Source of the DNA: Faecalibacterium taiwanense | GTDB taxonomy: Bacteria; Bacillota; Clostridia; Oscillospirales; Ruminococcaceae | Assembly: GCF_036632915.2 (NCBI RefSeq) | Contig: NZ_CP155552.1 | Coordinates: 1,860,001 to 1,924,000, forward strand | Direction of reading: 5' to 3' | DNA: 64,000 bases | In this document: piece by piece, positions 1 through 8,611 of the stretch | Numbering within the stretch: position 1 is the first letter of the stretch | Layout of the letters: the number at the start of each line of letters is the position of its first letter | Notes under the pieces: model-generated | Told to the model about the DNA's origin: nothing | The model's database searches: none | Seen by the model: the letters and a program-made list of their open reading frames with translations, nothing else | Position numbers and translations under genes: made by a program

Positions 1-120
1 GATGATCAAACCGGCAAGGATCTCACCCACCACCTGCGGGGCCTTGCACTTGCGGGCCACCAGGCCAAAGAACTTTGCGCTGAGGATGATGATTGCCAGG
101 TTACGGAAAACCGAATACAC
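1..120 (-). CDS. Cation:proton antiporter, N-terminal fragment
   Basis: The reverse strand encodes 40 residues that run off the left edge. They read as one hydrophobic segment (LAIIILSAKFFGLVA) followed by the conserved KAPQVVGEILAGLII stretch typical of the first helices of KefB/NhaP-type monovalent cation:proton antiporters (CPA2 family). Such proteins exchange Na+ or K+ for H+ across the cytoplasmic membrane. The start is a GTG at 120-118, chosen because an AAAGGAAGGA ribosome site lies about six bases upstream. No other initiation codon near it has a site this good. The gene points away from rpsF, so the 330-base gap between them holds both promoters. Only the first helix and loop are visible, so the ion and subfamily cannot be told. 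Confidence 0.7.
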   Translation of the reverse strand, partial: MYSVFRNLAIIILSAKFFGLVARKCKAPQVVGEILAGLII

Positions 121-310
121 AAAGAATCCTTCCTTTACTATAAAATTCCCAGAACCATATATACATTCCTTCCGAAGATGGATAACAGAGAGCAGAGAGA
201 CGGCCGTTTCCCGGCTGCCCTGCCGTTCATCCTCTGAAAGCCACTATATTATATTCCTCTTTCACAAAAAAATCAAAATATTTTTTATTATATCTTTTTT
301 CGGAAAAAGC

Positions 311-339
311 TTGACAGAATCCACACAGCTTGCTATAAT
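311..339 (+). promoter_or_regulatory. Sigma-A promoter of rpsF-ssb-rpsR
   Basis: TTGACA at 311-316 and TATAAT at 334-339 are separated by 17 bases. This is a perfect housekeeping promoter and the only one seen in the 329-base gap 121-449. The rest of that gap is AT-rich, with no open frame that has a ribosome site. Confidence 0.9.
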
Positions 340-344
340 AAATT

Positions 345-432
345 GCTGTCTGAACAGACACGCCGCACACAAGGCGCGATGCCGCGTTTTGTGTGTACCC
401 TTGGTCCTGTGATTGCAGGACCCTTAAGTCCA
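345..432 (+). ncRNA. Structured 5' leader of rpsF, possible S6:S18 autoregulatory RNA
   Basis: The roughly 110-base leader between promoter and rpsF can fold. A GC-rich part lies at about 360-400, and a clean hairpin with arms GGTCCTG and CAGGACC spans 403-422. Many bacteria place an RNA that binds the S6:S18 complex at this position, so autogenous control is likely. I infer this from position and fold only and have not aligned it to the known consensus. Confidence 0.4.
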
Positions 433-449
433 AAAGGAGGTGCTACAAA

Positions 450-734
450 ATGGCAAAGTACGAAACCATGCTGATTACCAGCGCCGCTCTCGACGAGGAG
501 GCTACCGCCGCTCTGGTTGGTAAGTTCAAGTCCCTGATCGAGGCTAACGGTACGATCGATTCCATCGACGAGTGGGGCAAGCGCCGTCTGGCCTACCCCA
601 TCAACGACGAGGAGGAAGGCGTTTACACCGTGATCGACTTCACCAGCGAGCCCAGCTTCCCTGCTGAGCTGGACCGTGTGTACAAGATCACTGAAGGTGT
701 TATGCGCAGCCTGATCATTGCTCACGAGGAGTAA
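450..734 (+). CDS. rpsF: 30S ribosomal protein S6
   Basis: This 94-residue protein has the usual length of bacterial S6. It shows the MAKYETMLI start, the central DEWGKRRLAYPIN motif (around residues 48-60) that contacts 16S rRNA and S18, and the late VMRSLII strand. The ATG at 450 is preceded by AAAAGGAGG with good spacing. An upstream in-frame start at 393 lacks a ribosome site and would add a non-S6 extension. S6 binds S18 on the platform of the small subunit, and both genes are in this operon, with ssb between them, as in most Firmicutes. Expression is probably tuned by the structured leader just upstream. Confidence 0.97.
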   Translation: MAKYETMLITSAALDEEATAALVGKFKSLIEANGTIDSIDEWGKRRLAYPINDEEEGVYTVIDFTSEPSFPAELDRVYKITEGVMRSLIIAHEE

Positions 735-764
735 TTCTTCTGTGACAGAAAGGGAGACCGTAAA

Positions 765-1247
765 ATGTTGAATGTTGTTGCCATCATGGGCCGTCTTGTG
801 GCGGATCCCGAACTGCGCACCACCCCGCAGGGTACCAATGTGTGCAGCTTCCGCATTGCCTGTGACCGCAATTTTGCGCGTCAGGGCGAGCAGCGTCAGG
901 CCGATTTCATCGATATCGTTGCATGGCGTCAGCAGGCCGAGTTTGTTAGCAAGTATTTCCAGAAGGGCAGTCTGATTGCCATTGAAGGCAGTCTTCAGAC
1001 CCGCCAGTATCAGGATAAGAACGGCAACAACCGCACCGCTGTGGAAGTGGTAGCCAACAATATCAACTTTGCAGGCTCCAAAAACAGCAATGCAGGCGGC
1101 GGAGCAAATTATCAGAATCATTCTGCTCCCGCCTACCAGAACGCAGCGCCTGCCCGCCCGGCCGCTGTGGAGGCAGCTCCCAGCTACTCTGCCGGCAATG
1201 CAGACGACTTCGCCGTCATCGACGACAGCGACGACCTGCCGTTCTGA
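765..1247 (+). CDS. ssb: Single-stranded DNA-binding protein
   Basis: This 160-residue SSB coats single-stranded DNA during replication, repair and recombination. Residues 1-105 form the OB fold: MLNVVAIMGRLVADPELR, then WRQQAEFVSKYFQKGSLIAIEGSLQTRQYQDKNG split over two strands. A low-complexity linker rich in Ala, Asn and Pro follows. The protein ends in the acidic tip DDSDDLPF, which recruits partner enzymes. It sits 30 bases after rpsF and 46 bases before rpsR in the usual rpsF-ssb-rpsR order. The ribosome site is AAAGGGAG. No anomalies were seen. Confidence 0.97.
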   Translation: MLNVVAIMGRLVADPELRTTPQGTNVCSFRIACDRNFARQGEQRQADFIDIVAWRQQAEFVSKYFQKGSLIAIEGSLQTRQYQDKNGNNRTAVEVVANNINFAGSKNSNAGGGANYQNHSAPAYQNAAPARPAAVEAAPSYSAGNADDFAVIDDSDDLPF

Positions 1248-1293
1248 CACGAAACGGTCAATCCGTTAAAAATCCAATAGGAGGTAATAAGCA

Positions 1294-1551
1294 ATGGCTT
1301 TTGAAAGAACCGAAGGCTCTCGCCCCGCACGCCCCATGCGTCGCGGCCGCAAGAAGGTTTGCAGCTTCTGTGTCGATCGTATCGACACCATCGATTACAA
1401 GGACGTGCCCCGTCTGCGTAAGTACGTCTCTGAGCGTGCAAAGATCATTCCCCGCCGTGTGACCGGCACCTGCGCTTATCATCAGCGCGCACTGACCATC
1501 GCCATCAAGCGTGCTCGTCACGTTGCTCTGATGCCCTACGTCAGTGACTAA
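1294..1551 (+). CDS. rpsR: 30S ribosomal protein S18
   Basis: This 85-residue S18 is the last gene of the rpsF operon. The core [61 protein letters not shown] (two stretches) matches the family through its length, with the typical RRVTGTC motif. Two N-terminal cysteines and one later cysteine are kept, so it is the Cys-containing (C+) form that can bind zinc. An AGGAGG site lies 7 bases before the ATG. A strong terminator follows. Confidence 0.97.
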   Translation: MAFERTEGSRPARPMRRGRKKVCSFCVDRIDTIDYKDVPRLRKYVSERAKIIPRRVTGTCAYHQRALTIAIKRARHVALMPYVSD

Positions 1552-1594
1552 TCTTTAAAGAATCAACTCAATCAAAATAATCAGCAATCAGCAA

Positions 1595-1632
1595 AGCGCT
1601 CTCACCGATGACAAGGTGGGAGCGCTTTTTTG
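1595..1632 (+). terminator. Rho-independent terminator of the rpsF operon
   Basis: Arms AGCGCTCTCACC and GGTGGGAGCGCT pair around a short loop, followed by a run of T residues. Confidence 0.92.
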
Positions 1633-1705
1633 TCTTTTCCTCCGGCCCGGATGTGCTATACTGACCTCAGGAGGCGTTTTATTCTTTTTTGAGGAGGTTT
1701 TTGTC

Positions 1706-2422
1706 ATGAAAAAACGGTATCTTAGACTTGCGGCGCTGACGGCCGGTGTGCTACTGGCCGCACAGACCGGTCTTTCCGCTGCTGCGCTTTCTACCTTTGA
1801 TGCCGCATACTACGCTGCACAGTATCCGGATGTTGCGGCCGTATGCGGCAATGACGAGGGTGCACTGCTGCGTCATTATCTGGATCACGGCATTGACGAA
1901 GGCCGCAAGCCTTCTGCGGACGGCATTGCCGGTGATGACGAGCTTTCTTTGACCGAAGCGCAGTTTTCTTCCGTCTGGTCGCCGGTGGCCATCAACAAGC
2001 TGGCCCACTACAAGTCTCTCAAGCGCAAATGCACCGATGAGGAGTTTGCGCAGGCATATCAGGAAGCGCTGAAAGTGGTCACACCGCTGGCGCTCATGAG
2101 CCGGGAAGACCAGCTTTACGGCATTGCCTCTGCCCTGCGTGCGGTGGTGGATGATGGCTCCATGGCTTACTCTATGGAAGCCAACCATTACAACGACCCC
2201 TACGGTTATTTTGTACTGCGCACAGCATCCTGTGCCGGGTGTGCCCGGGCCACCGCTCTGTGTCTGGACATTCTGGGCATCCCATATGAGCATGTGAACG
2301 AGAACCAGTACAGCCACCAGTGGTGCCGCGTGCCCATGGAGGACGGCAGCTACTGGATCTGCGATGCGTTTGGCCTGTACTGCGGCCCGGAACCCGAACC
2401 CTATCAGCACCCGTATTTTTGA
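1706..2422 (+). CDS. Secreted transglutaminase-like protein
   Basis: The gene encodes 238 residues. A Sec signal peptide spans about 1-26 (KKR, then LAALTAGVLLAA, cleaved near LSA). Next comes one copy of the FDAAYYAAQYPDVAAV...LLRHYLDHGIDEGRKPS repeat that occurs in many Firmicute surface proteins (about residues 32-72). The C-terminal half looks like a transglutaminase core. Cys179 lies in the motif SCAGCARA, His204 in QYSHQWCRV and Asp220 in WICDAFGL, in the Cys-His-Asp order and spacing of that fold. Such domains act as cysteine peptidases or amide-cleaving enzymes on peptides or cell wall. The substrate is unknown. The ATG at 1706 follows GAGGAGG. An upstream in-frame ATG at 1616 lies inside the preceding terminator and was rejected. 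Confidence 0.75.
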   Translation: MKKRYLRLAALTAGVLLAAQTGLSAAALSTFDAAYYAAQYPDVAAVCGNDEGALLRHYLDHGIDEGRKPSADGIAGDDELSLTEAQFSSVWSPVAINKLAHYKSLKRKCTDEEFAQAYQEALKVVTPLALMSREDQLYGIASALRAVVDDGSMAYSMEANHYNDPYGYFVLRTASCAGCARATALCLDILGIPYEHVNENQYSHQWCRVPMEDGSYWICDAFGLYCGPEPEPYQHPYF

Positions 2423-2450
2423 AAAAGCGGATAAACCATTTCAAAACCAT

Positions 2451-2495
2451 GCAATGTCCGGCAGGCTGTGTTATCTGCCGGGCATTGCTTTTTTC
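2451..2495 (+). terminator. Terminator after the transglutaminase-like gene
   Basis: GCAATGTCCGGCAG pairs with CTGCCGGGCATTGC around a 10-base loop and is followed by TTTTTT. Confidence 0.92.
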
Positions 2496-2680
2496 TTTCT
2501 CCTTTTATAAAACCACTGCTCTATGTTGAAAAGTTACAAATTGGTACGGTTTTACCGGTTGTTTCTGATTTGTACCGGGAATTTGCGGAACTGTCGGCAC
2601 ATTTTGATTCGCACGCAATTCAATCTGCACAAAAGCAGCTCAGAATGCTATGCAATTTTCACGAAAACACTTTTGGGTTA

Positions 2681-2744
2681 TTGATTTTTTATACAAATTA
2701 TGCCATACTATAGTCACTGAAAACGTTCCCGACAACGTTCCCGA
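2681..2744 (+). promoter_or_regulatory. lacI-family promoter with tandem operator-like repeats
   Basis: TTGATT at 2681-2686 and CATACT at 2704-2709 (17-base spacer) form a plausible promoter. Right after it the 11-mer AACGTTCCCGA occurs twice (2722-2732 and 2734-2744), 12 bases apart. Each copy is centred on the palindrome AACGTT common in LacI-type half sites. The repeats sit just past the expected start of transcription and suggest autorepression by the LacI protein encoded next. Nothing else was seen in the rest of the gap (2496-2680). Confidence 0.5.
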
Positions 2745-2776
2745 ATCTATTACCGAAAGTGAGGTACTCCGACAAA

Positions 2777-3784
2777 ATGCCGAATCTGACCATTAAGGAC
2801 ATTGCCCGGATCAGCGGCTGCTCGGTAAGCACCATTTCTCGTGTCATCAACGACCGGCCCGATGTCCGGCCCGAGACCAAGGAGCATGTACTCAAGGTAA
2901 TGCGGGAGGCCGGGTTCGTGCCCAACACCAATGCACGACAGCTGAAGATCCAGCAGTCCCGCAGTCTGGTGTTCGTGGTCAAAGGCACCCGCAATCTCTT
3001 CTTCTCGGACTTCTTAGTCCAGCTGCAGCGGGCCGCCACCCTGTATGGCTACAATGGCATCGTTTCCTATTTGGATGAAAACGCCAACGAGGTCGATGCC
3101 GCCGAAAAGATCCTGCGGGAGATCAAGCCCAAAGGTATGATCTTTCTAGGCGGCAGCGTAGCCAACTTCAAAAAAGGCTTTGCCAACATCACAGTCCCCT
3201 CGGTGCTGACCACACTGGTCTCCGACGAGCTGGACTTTCCCAATCTTTCCATGGTGGGCGTGGATGACCGCGCTGCAGCCTACACTGCTGTGGACTACCT
3301 CATCCAGCAAGGGCATCGTAAGATCGCAGTGCTGGGTGGTCCGGTCACCAGTTATCCCAGCGTGATGCGCCGCGAGGGTGCACAGCAGGCGATGCAGGAC
3401 GCGGGCATCCTGTTCAGCGACAAGCTGTACGGCCTGTCCAACTACGATTTTGAGTCTGCCTATCACGCCGTGAACAGCCTGCTGGCCCGCCGGGCCGACT
3501 TCACCGCCCTGTTCGCCATGAGCGATGTGATTGCCTTAGGTGCCATCCGCGCGCTGGCGAGCGCCGGGCTGCGGGTGCCGGAGGATGTTTCGGTGATCGG
3601 CTTTGACGGCATCACGATGTCCCGTTACTGTGTGCCTGTTCTGACTACCGTTGTGCAGCCCAGTGAACAGATCTCGCTGCAGAGCATTGAGTTGCTGGTG
3701 CGGCAGATCGAGCACGGTGCCCCGGCCCAGACCATCACCTTGCAGCCGGAGTTGCAGCAGGGCGAAAGCGTAAGAGCCATCTGA
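2777..3784 (+). CDS. LacI-family transcriptional regulator
   Basis: This 335-residue regulator has the full family architecture. The N-terminal helix-turn-helix and hinge helix (TIKDIARISGCSVSTISRVI... to NTNARQLK) cover about residues 4-55. A periplasmic-binding-protein-like effector domain runs to the end and includes FAMSDVIALGAIRAL and the VIGFDG motif. It probably senses a sugar and controls the ABC transporter and malQ genes that follow. The ATG at 2777 is used. A GTG at 2759 adds six residues, and its bases lie in the GTGAGGT that acts as the ribosome site. A palindromic repeat separates it from the transporter, so it is probably its own transcription unit. Confidence 0.9.
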   Translation: MPNLTIKDIARISGCSVSTISRVINDRPDVRPETKEHVLKVMREAGFVPNTNARQLKIQQSRSLVFVVKGTRNLFFSDFLVQLQRAATLYGYNGIVSYLDENANEVDAAEKILREIKPKGMIFLGGSVANFKKGFANITVPSVLTTLVSDELDFPNLSMVGVDDRAAAYTAVDYLIQQGHRKIAVLGGPVTSYPSVMRREGAQQAMQDAGILFSDKLYGLSNYDFESAYHAVNSLLARRADFTALFAMSDVIALGAIRALASAGLRVPEDVSVIGFDGITMSRYCVPVLTTVVQPSEQISLQSIELLVRQIEHGAPAQTITLQPELQQGESVRAI

Positions 3785-3920
3785 AAAACTCCTTCCACCG
3801 CTGACGCGGTCCCCCTCCCTCACGGAGGGAGGCTTTGGCAGTACGGTAGGTTTCACCTCTTCGCCAGAGGCTCCCTCTTTGAGGGAGCTGGCACGACGCA
3901 AGTCGTGACTGAAGGAGTTT
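3785..3920. repeat. Palindromic intergenic repeat, copy A
   Basis: This element of about 136 bases has inverted ends (AACTCCTTCCACC at the left, GACTGAAGGAGTT at the right). It contains two internal hairpins, CCCTCCCTCACGGAGGGAGG and GCTCCCTCTTTGAGGGAGC, and a GACGCAAGTCGT stem. A second full copy lies at 57940-58077 and a half copy at 52478-52532. It has no coding frame with a ribosome site. Confidence 0.85.
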
Positions 3921-3994
3921 CCTAATTTGTTTTCCCTCCGTCAGGGGACGGAGATTTTGAAATAGTTTATTTTTAATAAGAAGGAGAACTTATT

Positions 3995-5335
3995 ATGAAG
4001 AAAATGATTACTCGTCGTAACTTCCTGAAGGCCGCTGGCGTTTCCGCCGCTGCTCTGGGTCTGGCTGCCTGCGGCGGCTCCTCCAGCAGCACCGCTTCCT
4101 CTGCTGCCAGCTCTACCGCTGCTTCCAGCACCGCTGCAAAGGCAGACGGCAAGGTCTACTACCTGAACTTCAAGCCCGAGCAGGATCAGGATTGGCAGGA
4201 TCTGGCCGCTGAGTACACCAAGGAGACCGGCGTGCCTGTGACCGTTGTCACCGCCGCTTCTGGCCAGTACGAGACCACCCTGATGAGCGAGATGGAGAAG
4301 AGCGAGGCTCCCACCCTGTTCCAGGTGAACGGCCCTGTTGGTCTGGCAAACTGGAAGGATTACTGCTACGATCTGTCCGGCAGCCAGCTGTACGGTGAGC
4401 TGACCAGCGACTCTTTCGCACTGAAGGATGGCGACGCTGTGGCTGCCATCGCCTACGTCCTCGAGACCTACGGCATCATCTACAACAAGGAACTGCTGAC
4501 CGCCGCTGGCTATACCCAGGACGACATCAAGGGCTTTGCCGATCTGAAGAAGGTCGCTGACGATATTCAGGCACGCAAGGCTGAGCTGGGCGTGGACGGT
4601 GCTTTCACTTCTGCCGGCATGGACAGTTCTTCTGACTGGCGCTTCAAGACCCATCTGGCAAACCTGCCCATCTACTACGAGTACAAGGCAGACGGCATCA
4701 GCTCTACCGACGCCATCAAGGGCACCTATCTGGACAACTACAAGCAGATCTGGGATCTGTACATCACCGATTCCACCTGTGACCCCACCCTGCTGGCTTC
4801 CAAGACCGGCAACGACGCTGTGGCTGAGTTTGTGGGCAAGAAGGCTGTGTTCTACCAGAACGGCACTTGGGCTTACAATGACGTGAAGGATCTGGGCGAC
4901 GACAACCTGGGTATGCTGCCCATCTACATCGGCGTGGATGGCGAGGAGAATCAGGGCCTGTGCACCGGTTCCGAGAACTTCTGGTGCGTGAACAACAACT
5001 CTTCTGATGCCGATATTCAGGCTACTCTGGACTTCCTGTACTGGTGCGTCACCTCTGAGGCCGGCACCAGCGCGATGGCTGACAAGATGGGCTTCGTCAT
5101 CCCCTTCAAGAAGGCTAAGGACTCCACCAACCCCCTGATCACCATTGCAAACCAGTATGTGGCCGACGGCAAGACCAGTGTGGACTGGTGCTTCTCCACC
5201 ATGCCTTCCGAGGAGTGGAAGAACGGCGTGGGCAGCGCTCTGACCGCTTACGCAGCAGGCACCGGCGACTGGGACGGCGTTGTGACCGCCTTCGTTGATG
5301 GCTGGGCTAAGGAATACAAGCTGGCAAACGGCTAA
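3995..5335 (+). CDS. CUT1-family sugar ABC transporter, substrate-binding lipoprotein
   Basis: This 446-residue extracellular solute-binding protein (family 1, MalE/MsmE type) captures a carbohydrate for the two permeases downstream. The signal peptide ends in a lipobox (LGLAACGG, lipid-modified Cys near residue 26). A Ser/Ala-rich linker of about 25 residues precedes the binding domain. The signal also carries TRRNFLK, matching the twin-arginine export consensus. The mature part has typical motifs (YNKELLTAAGYTQDDIKG; WAYNDVKDLGDDNLGMLPI). The ATG at 3995 has an AAGGAGAA site. A later ATG at codon 4 is also possible. The gene is followed by a hairpin and T run before the permease genes, which would make this protein more abundant than the permeases. 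Confidence 0.92.
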   Translation: MKKMITRRNFLKAAGVSAAALGLAACGGSSSSTASSAASSTAASSTAAKADGKVYYLNFKPEQDQDWQDLAAEYTKETGVPVTVVTAASGQYETTLMSEMEKSEAPTLFQVNGPVGLANWKDYCYDLSGSQLYGELTSDSFALKDGDAVAAIAYVLETYGIIYNKELLTAAGYTQDDIKGFADLKKVADDIQARKAELGVDGAFTSAGMDSSSDWRFKTHLANLPIYYEYKADGISSTDAIKGTYLDNYKQIWDLYITDSTCDPTLLASKTGNDAVAEFVGKKAVFYQNGTWAYNDVKDLGDDNLGMLPIYIGVDGEENQGLCTGSENFWCVNNNSSDADIQATLDFLYWCVTSEAGTSAMADKMGFVIPFKKAKDSTNPLITIANQYVADGKTSVDWCFSTMPSEEWKNGVGSALTAYAAGTGDWDGVVTAFVDGWAKEYKLANG

Positions 5336-5368
5336 GCTCCTGATCGGTCTATAAAAAAGAACTGAACA

Positions 5369-5408
5369 GGGAGGCGGGCGAAGAAGTTCGCCCCGCCTCC
5401 CCTTTTTT
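5369..5408 (+). terminator. Intra-operon terminator between binding protein and permease genes
   Basis: GGGAGGCGGGCGAA pairs with TTCGCCCCGCCTCCC (one bulged C) and is followed by TTTTTT. It lies between the sugar-binding lipoprotein and its permeases, where partial termination commonly sets their ratio. Confidence 0.85.
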
Positions 5409-5438
5409 GTTAACCACTCCGCATATAGGAGGTACATC

Positions 5439-6290
5439 ATGCAAAAAGCCATCAGCAAATATTGGCCGGTGTTCGTGCTGCCCACGCTGCTCGCGTTCAT
5501 CATCGGCTTTATCTGGCCCTTCATCTGGGGCATTTACCTTTCGTTCCAGCGGTTCACTACTGTTAGCAAGACCACCTTTGTGGGCATCCAGAACTACATC
5601 AACGTATTTCAGGATTCCACCTTCCTGCACGCCTTCGGCTTTACCGCAGCGTTCACTGTAGTATCCACCGTGCTCATCAACGTCTGCGCCTTTGCCATTG
5701 CGCTGGTGCTCACCCGCGGCATCCGCGGCACCAACATCTTCCGTACCGTCTACTTCATGCCCAACCTGATCGGCGGCATCCTGCTGGGCTACATCTGGCA
5801 GATCCTGCTCAACGGTGTGCTGGCCAACCTGCAGAAACCTCTGCTGGCGCTGGATGCCAAGGCCGGTTTCGTCGGTCTGGTCATCCTGATGTGCTGGCAG
5901 CAGATCGGCTACATGATGATCATTTACGTTGCCGGCCTGCAGAGCGTGCCCGGCGACCTGATCGAAGCCGCCAAGATCGACGGTGCCAACGACCGCGAGA
6001 TCCTGTTCAAGATCAAAATTCCCATGGTCATGCCCAGCGTGACCATCTGCACCTTCCTGACCCTGACCAACAGCTTCAAACTGTTCGACCAGAACGTTGC
6101 CCTGACCGCAGGCGAACCCGCCAACGCCAGTGAAATGCTGGCCCTGAACATCTACAACACCTTCTATGGCCGTTCCGGTGCCCAGTGGAAGGGCATTGGT
6201 CAGGCGAAGGCTGTGGTGTTCTTCCTGATTGTCGTGGTCATTTCTCTGATCCAGCTCCACTTTACCCGTTCCAAGGAGGTGCAGCAGTAA
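5439..6290 (+). CDS. CUT1-family sugar ABC transporter permease (MalF/MsmF type)
   Basis: This 283-residue membrane protein has six predicted helices. Near residues 180-200 is the EAA loop that docks the ATPase: VPGDLIEAAKIDGANDREILFKIKIPMV in two parts, with the conserved EAA...G. The first helix (PTLLAFIIGFIWPFIWGIYLSF) and the NLIGGILLGYIWQILLNG region match sugar permeases of the MsmF group. AGGAGG lies 7 bases before the ATG. Its stop overlaps the start of the second permease gene (TAATG), so the two are translationally coupled. No ATPase gene is in the cluster, so a shared MsmK-type ATPase elsewhere is expected. Confidence 0.93.
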   Translation: MQKAISKYWPVFVLPTLLAFIIGFIWPFIWGIYLSFQRFTTVSKTTFVGIQNYINVFQDSTFLHAFGFTAAFTVVSTVLINVCAFAIALVLTRGIRGTNIFRTVYFMPNLIGGILLGYIWQILLNGVLANLQKPLLALDAKAGFVGLVILMCWQQIGYMMIIYVAGLQSVPGDLIEAAKIDGANDREILFKIKIPMVMPSVTICTFLTLTNSFKLFDQNVALTAGEPANASEMLALNIYNTFYGRSGAQWKGIGQAKAVVFFLIVVVISLIQLHFTRSKEVQQ

Positions 6291-7132
6291 TGCCTAAACA
6301 GAAAAAAATGTGGGATAACATCCTCACCGTCATCATGACGCTGCTGAGTCTGCTGTGGATCTACCCCATCGTGCTGATCCTGCTGAACAGCTTGAAGATC
6401 GAGGGCAGCTTTACCACCTCCACCGTGTTCAAGCTGCCCACCGCCGAGACCTTTGCGGGCCTGAGCAACTACGTTTACGGTGTCACCAAGATGGGCTTCC
6501 TTTCCAGCCTTGGCTACAGCCTTGTCATCACCGTTACCAGTGTGGCGCTGATCCTGCTGTGCTGCTCCATGACCGGTTGGTACCTCACCCGCGTGAACAA
6601 TAAGCTGAGCAAGTTCATGAACCTGCTGATCGTGTTCTCCATGGTCGTGCCCTTCCAGATGGTCATGTTCACCCTGTCCAAGACCGCTGACCAGCTCAAG
6701 CTGAACACCCCGTGGGACATCTGCATTATCTATCTGGGCTTCGGTGCCGGTCTGGCCGTGTTCATGTTCACCGGCTTCATGAAGAGCGTGCCCATGGAAA
6801 TTGAGGAAGCGGCCATGATCGACGGCTGCAACCCCATTCAGATCTTCTTCAAGGTCGTATTCCCCATCCTCAAGCCTACCATGATCTCCACCGCCATCCT
6901 CGAGACCATGTGGGTGTGGAATGACTACCTGCTGCCCACTCTGGTGCTGGACATCAAGAAATACCGCACCATTCCCATGGCCATCCAGTACTTCCGCGGC
7001 GGCTACGGCCGTGTGGAGCTGGCTCCCATGATGGCCTGCATCATCATTGCCATTATCCCCATCATCATCCTGTACATGACCTGCCAGAAGTACATCATTG
7101 AGGGCGTTGTGGCAGGTGCTGTCAAGGGCTAA
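6290..7132 (+). CDS. CUT1-family sugar ABC transporter permease (MalG/MsmG type)
   Basis: This is the second half of the membrane channel, 280 residues. The N-terminal helix (ILTVIMTLLSLLWIYPIVLILLNSLK in two parts) and the EAA loop (VPMEIEEAAMIDGCNPIQIFFKVVFPI, about residues 170-195) are diagnostic of MalG/MsmG partners. The ATG at 6290 shares its A with the preceding stop codon, and AAGGAGG lies inside the upstream gene's last codons. A longer in-frame reading from 6185 lies entirely inside the first permease gene and was rejected. malQ follows after 15 bases, so the imported sugar is probably a malto-oligosaccharide. Confidence 0.93.
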   Translation: MPKQKKMWDNILTVIMTLLSLLWIYPIVLILLNSLKIEGSFTTSTVFKLPTAETFAGLSNYVYGVTKMGFLSSLGYSLVITVTSVALILLCCSMTGWYLTRVNNKLSKFMNLLIVFSMVVPFQMVMFTLSKTADQLKLNTPWDICIIYLGFGAGLAVFMFTGFMKSVPMEIEEAAMIDGCNPIQIFFKVVFPILKPTMISTAILETMWVWNDYLLPTLVLDIKKYRTIPMAIQYFRGGYGRVELAPMMACIIIAIIPIIILYMTCQKYIIEGVVAGAVKG

Positions 7133-7147
7133 GGAGGTGCGCACACT

Positions 7148-8611
7148 ATGCGTGCAAGCGGCATTTTGATGCCCGTTTTCAGTCTGCCGGGGCCTTTTGG
7201 CATCGGTACGCTGGGAAAAGAGGCCTTTGCATTCGTGGATTTTCTGGCCGATGCAAAGCAGACCTACTGGCAGATCCTGCCCATCGGCCCCACCGGCTAC
7301 GGCGACAGCCCTTATCAGAGCTTTTCCGCCTTTGCCGGTAACCCCTACTTCATTGACTACCGCCTGCTGGCCGACGTCGGTCTGCTGACGGCCGATGAAG
7401 TGCCCGCCGCACGGCCTGTAGGCCCCATCGACTACGGCGCACTGTACAACGAGCGGCCTGTGATCCTGAAAAAGGCAGCCGACCGCCTGCTGGCAGCCCC
7501 CTTCCCCTCCTATGAAGCCTTCTGCGAGGCGCAGAGCTTCTGGCTGGAGGATTACGCCCTGTTTATGGCTGTCAAGGCCGAACAGGGGCAGGCCGGCCTT
7601 GCCGACTGGCCGGATGACCTGCGCTGCCGCAAACCGGAAGCCATTGCTGCCGCAAAACAGCGTCTCGCCGGTGCGGTGGATTACTACAAGGCGGTGCAAT
7701 TCTTCTTCTACACCCAGTGGAACGCCCTGAAGGCTTACGCCAACGGCAAGGGCGTCCGTCTGGTGGGCGATATTCCCATCTATGTCAGCCCGGATTCCAG
7801 CGATCTGTGGACCCACCCGGAGCTGTTCCAGACCGACGGAGAAATGCATCTGACCCAGGTGGCCGGATGCCCGCCGGACGCCTTTGCAGCAGACGGCCAG
7901 CTGTGGGGCAACCCCCTGTATGACTGGCCCACGCACAAAGCCACCGGCTTTGCGTGGTGGAAGCAGCGCATGAAGCACGCCACCTCCATTTACGATGTGG
8001 TGCGCATCGACCACTTCCGCGGCTTCGAGAGCTATTACTCCATTCCCGCCGGGAACAAAACGGCGACGGGCGGCCACTGGGAAAAAGGCCCTGACCGCGA
8101 TTTTATCAACGCCATGCACGAAAACCTTGGCGAGGGCGGCATCATTGCCGAGGATCTTGGCTACCTGACCCCGGAGGTCAAGGCCATGCTTTCTGCCAGC
8201 GGCTACCCGGGCATGAAGATCATGCAGTTTGCCTTTGACAGCCGGGAATCCGGCAATTATCTGCCCCACACCTACCACCGCAACAGCGTGGTGTACACCG
8301 GCACCCACGACAATGTGACCACCGAAGGCTGGCGTACCAACGCCAGTGCCGAGGATGTGGCCTATGCCTGCCGCTACCTGCGCTGCCAGCCGGAAGAGCT
8401 GACCGAGGCCATGATCTGTGCCTGCCTTGCCAGTGTATCGGATACCGCTGTGATCCCTCTGGCGGACTGGCTGCATCTGGGCAGTGAGGCCCGCATCAAC
8501 ACTCCCAGCACCCAAGGCTCCAACTGGCAGTGGCGGCTCACCTGTCCCTTGCCGGAAGCACTGGCCGGACACATTGCGCAGCTGACCGTGCTCTACGAAC
8601 GGGCACAGTAA
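7148..8611 (+). CDS. malQ: 4-alpha-glucanotransferase (amylomaltase, GH77)
   Basis: This 487-residue protein of normal family length transfers 1,4-alpha-glucan chains between maltodextrins in the cytoplasm and frees glucose. Family motifs are complete. The start SGILMPVFSLPGPFGIGTLG and the YGDSPYQSFSAFAGNPYFI substrate loop are followed by the nucleophile Asp in VVRIDHFRGFE. The acid/base Glu lies in GIIAEDLGYLT and the third carboxylate in TGTHDN. It is the last gene after the LacI regulator and sugar transporter. This points to growth on starch breakdown products released by other gut bacteria. AAGGAGG lies 10 bases before the ATG. Confidence 0.97.
   Translation: MRASGILMPVFSLPGPFGIGTLGKEAFAFVDFLADAKQTYWQILPIGPTGYGDSPYQSFSAFAGNPYFIDYRLLADVGLLTADEVPAARPVGPIDYGALYNERPVILKKAADRLLAAPFPSYEAFCEAQSFWLEDYALFMAVKAEQGQAGLADWPDDLRCRKPEAIAAAKQRLAGAVDYYKAVQFFFYTQWNALKAYANGKGVRLVGDIPIYVSPDSSDLWTHPELFQTDGEMHLTQVAGCPPDAFAADGQLWGNPLYDWPTHKATGFAWWKQRMKHATSIYDVVRIDHFRGFESYYSIPAGNKTATGGHWEKGPDRDFINAMHENLGEGGIIAEDLGYLTPEVKAMLSASGYPGMKIMQFAFDSRESGNYLPHTYHRNSVVYTGTHDNVTTEGWRTNASAEDVAYACRYLRCQPEELTEAMICACLASVSDTAVIPLADWLHLGSEARINTPSTQGSNWQWRLTCPLPEALAGHIAQLTVLYERAQ

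Noticed and set aside
3785..3920. CRISPR-like repeats in the intergenic palindromes
   Set aside because: Single palindromic units without spacers or regular periodicity, and no cas genes in the window.
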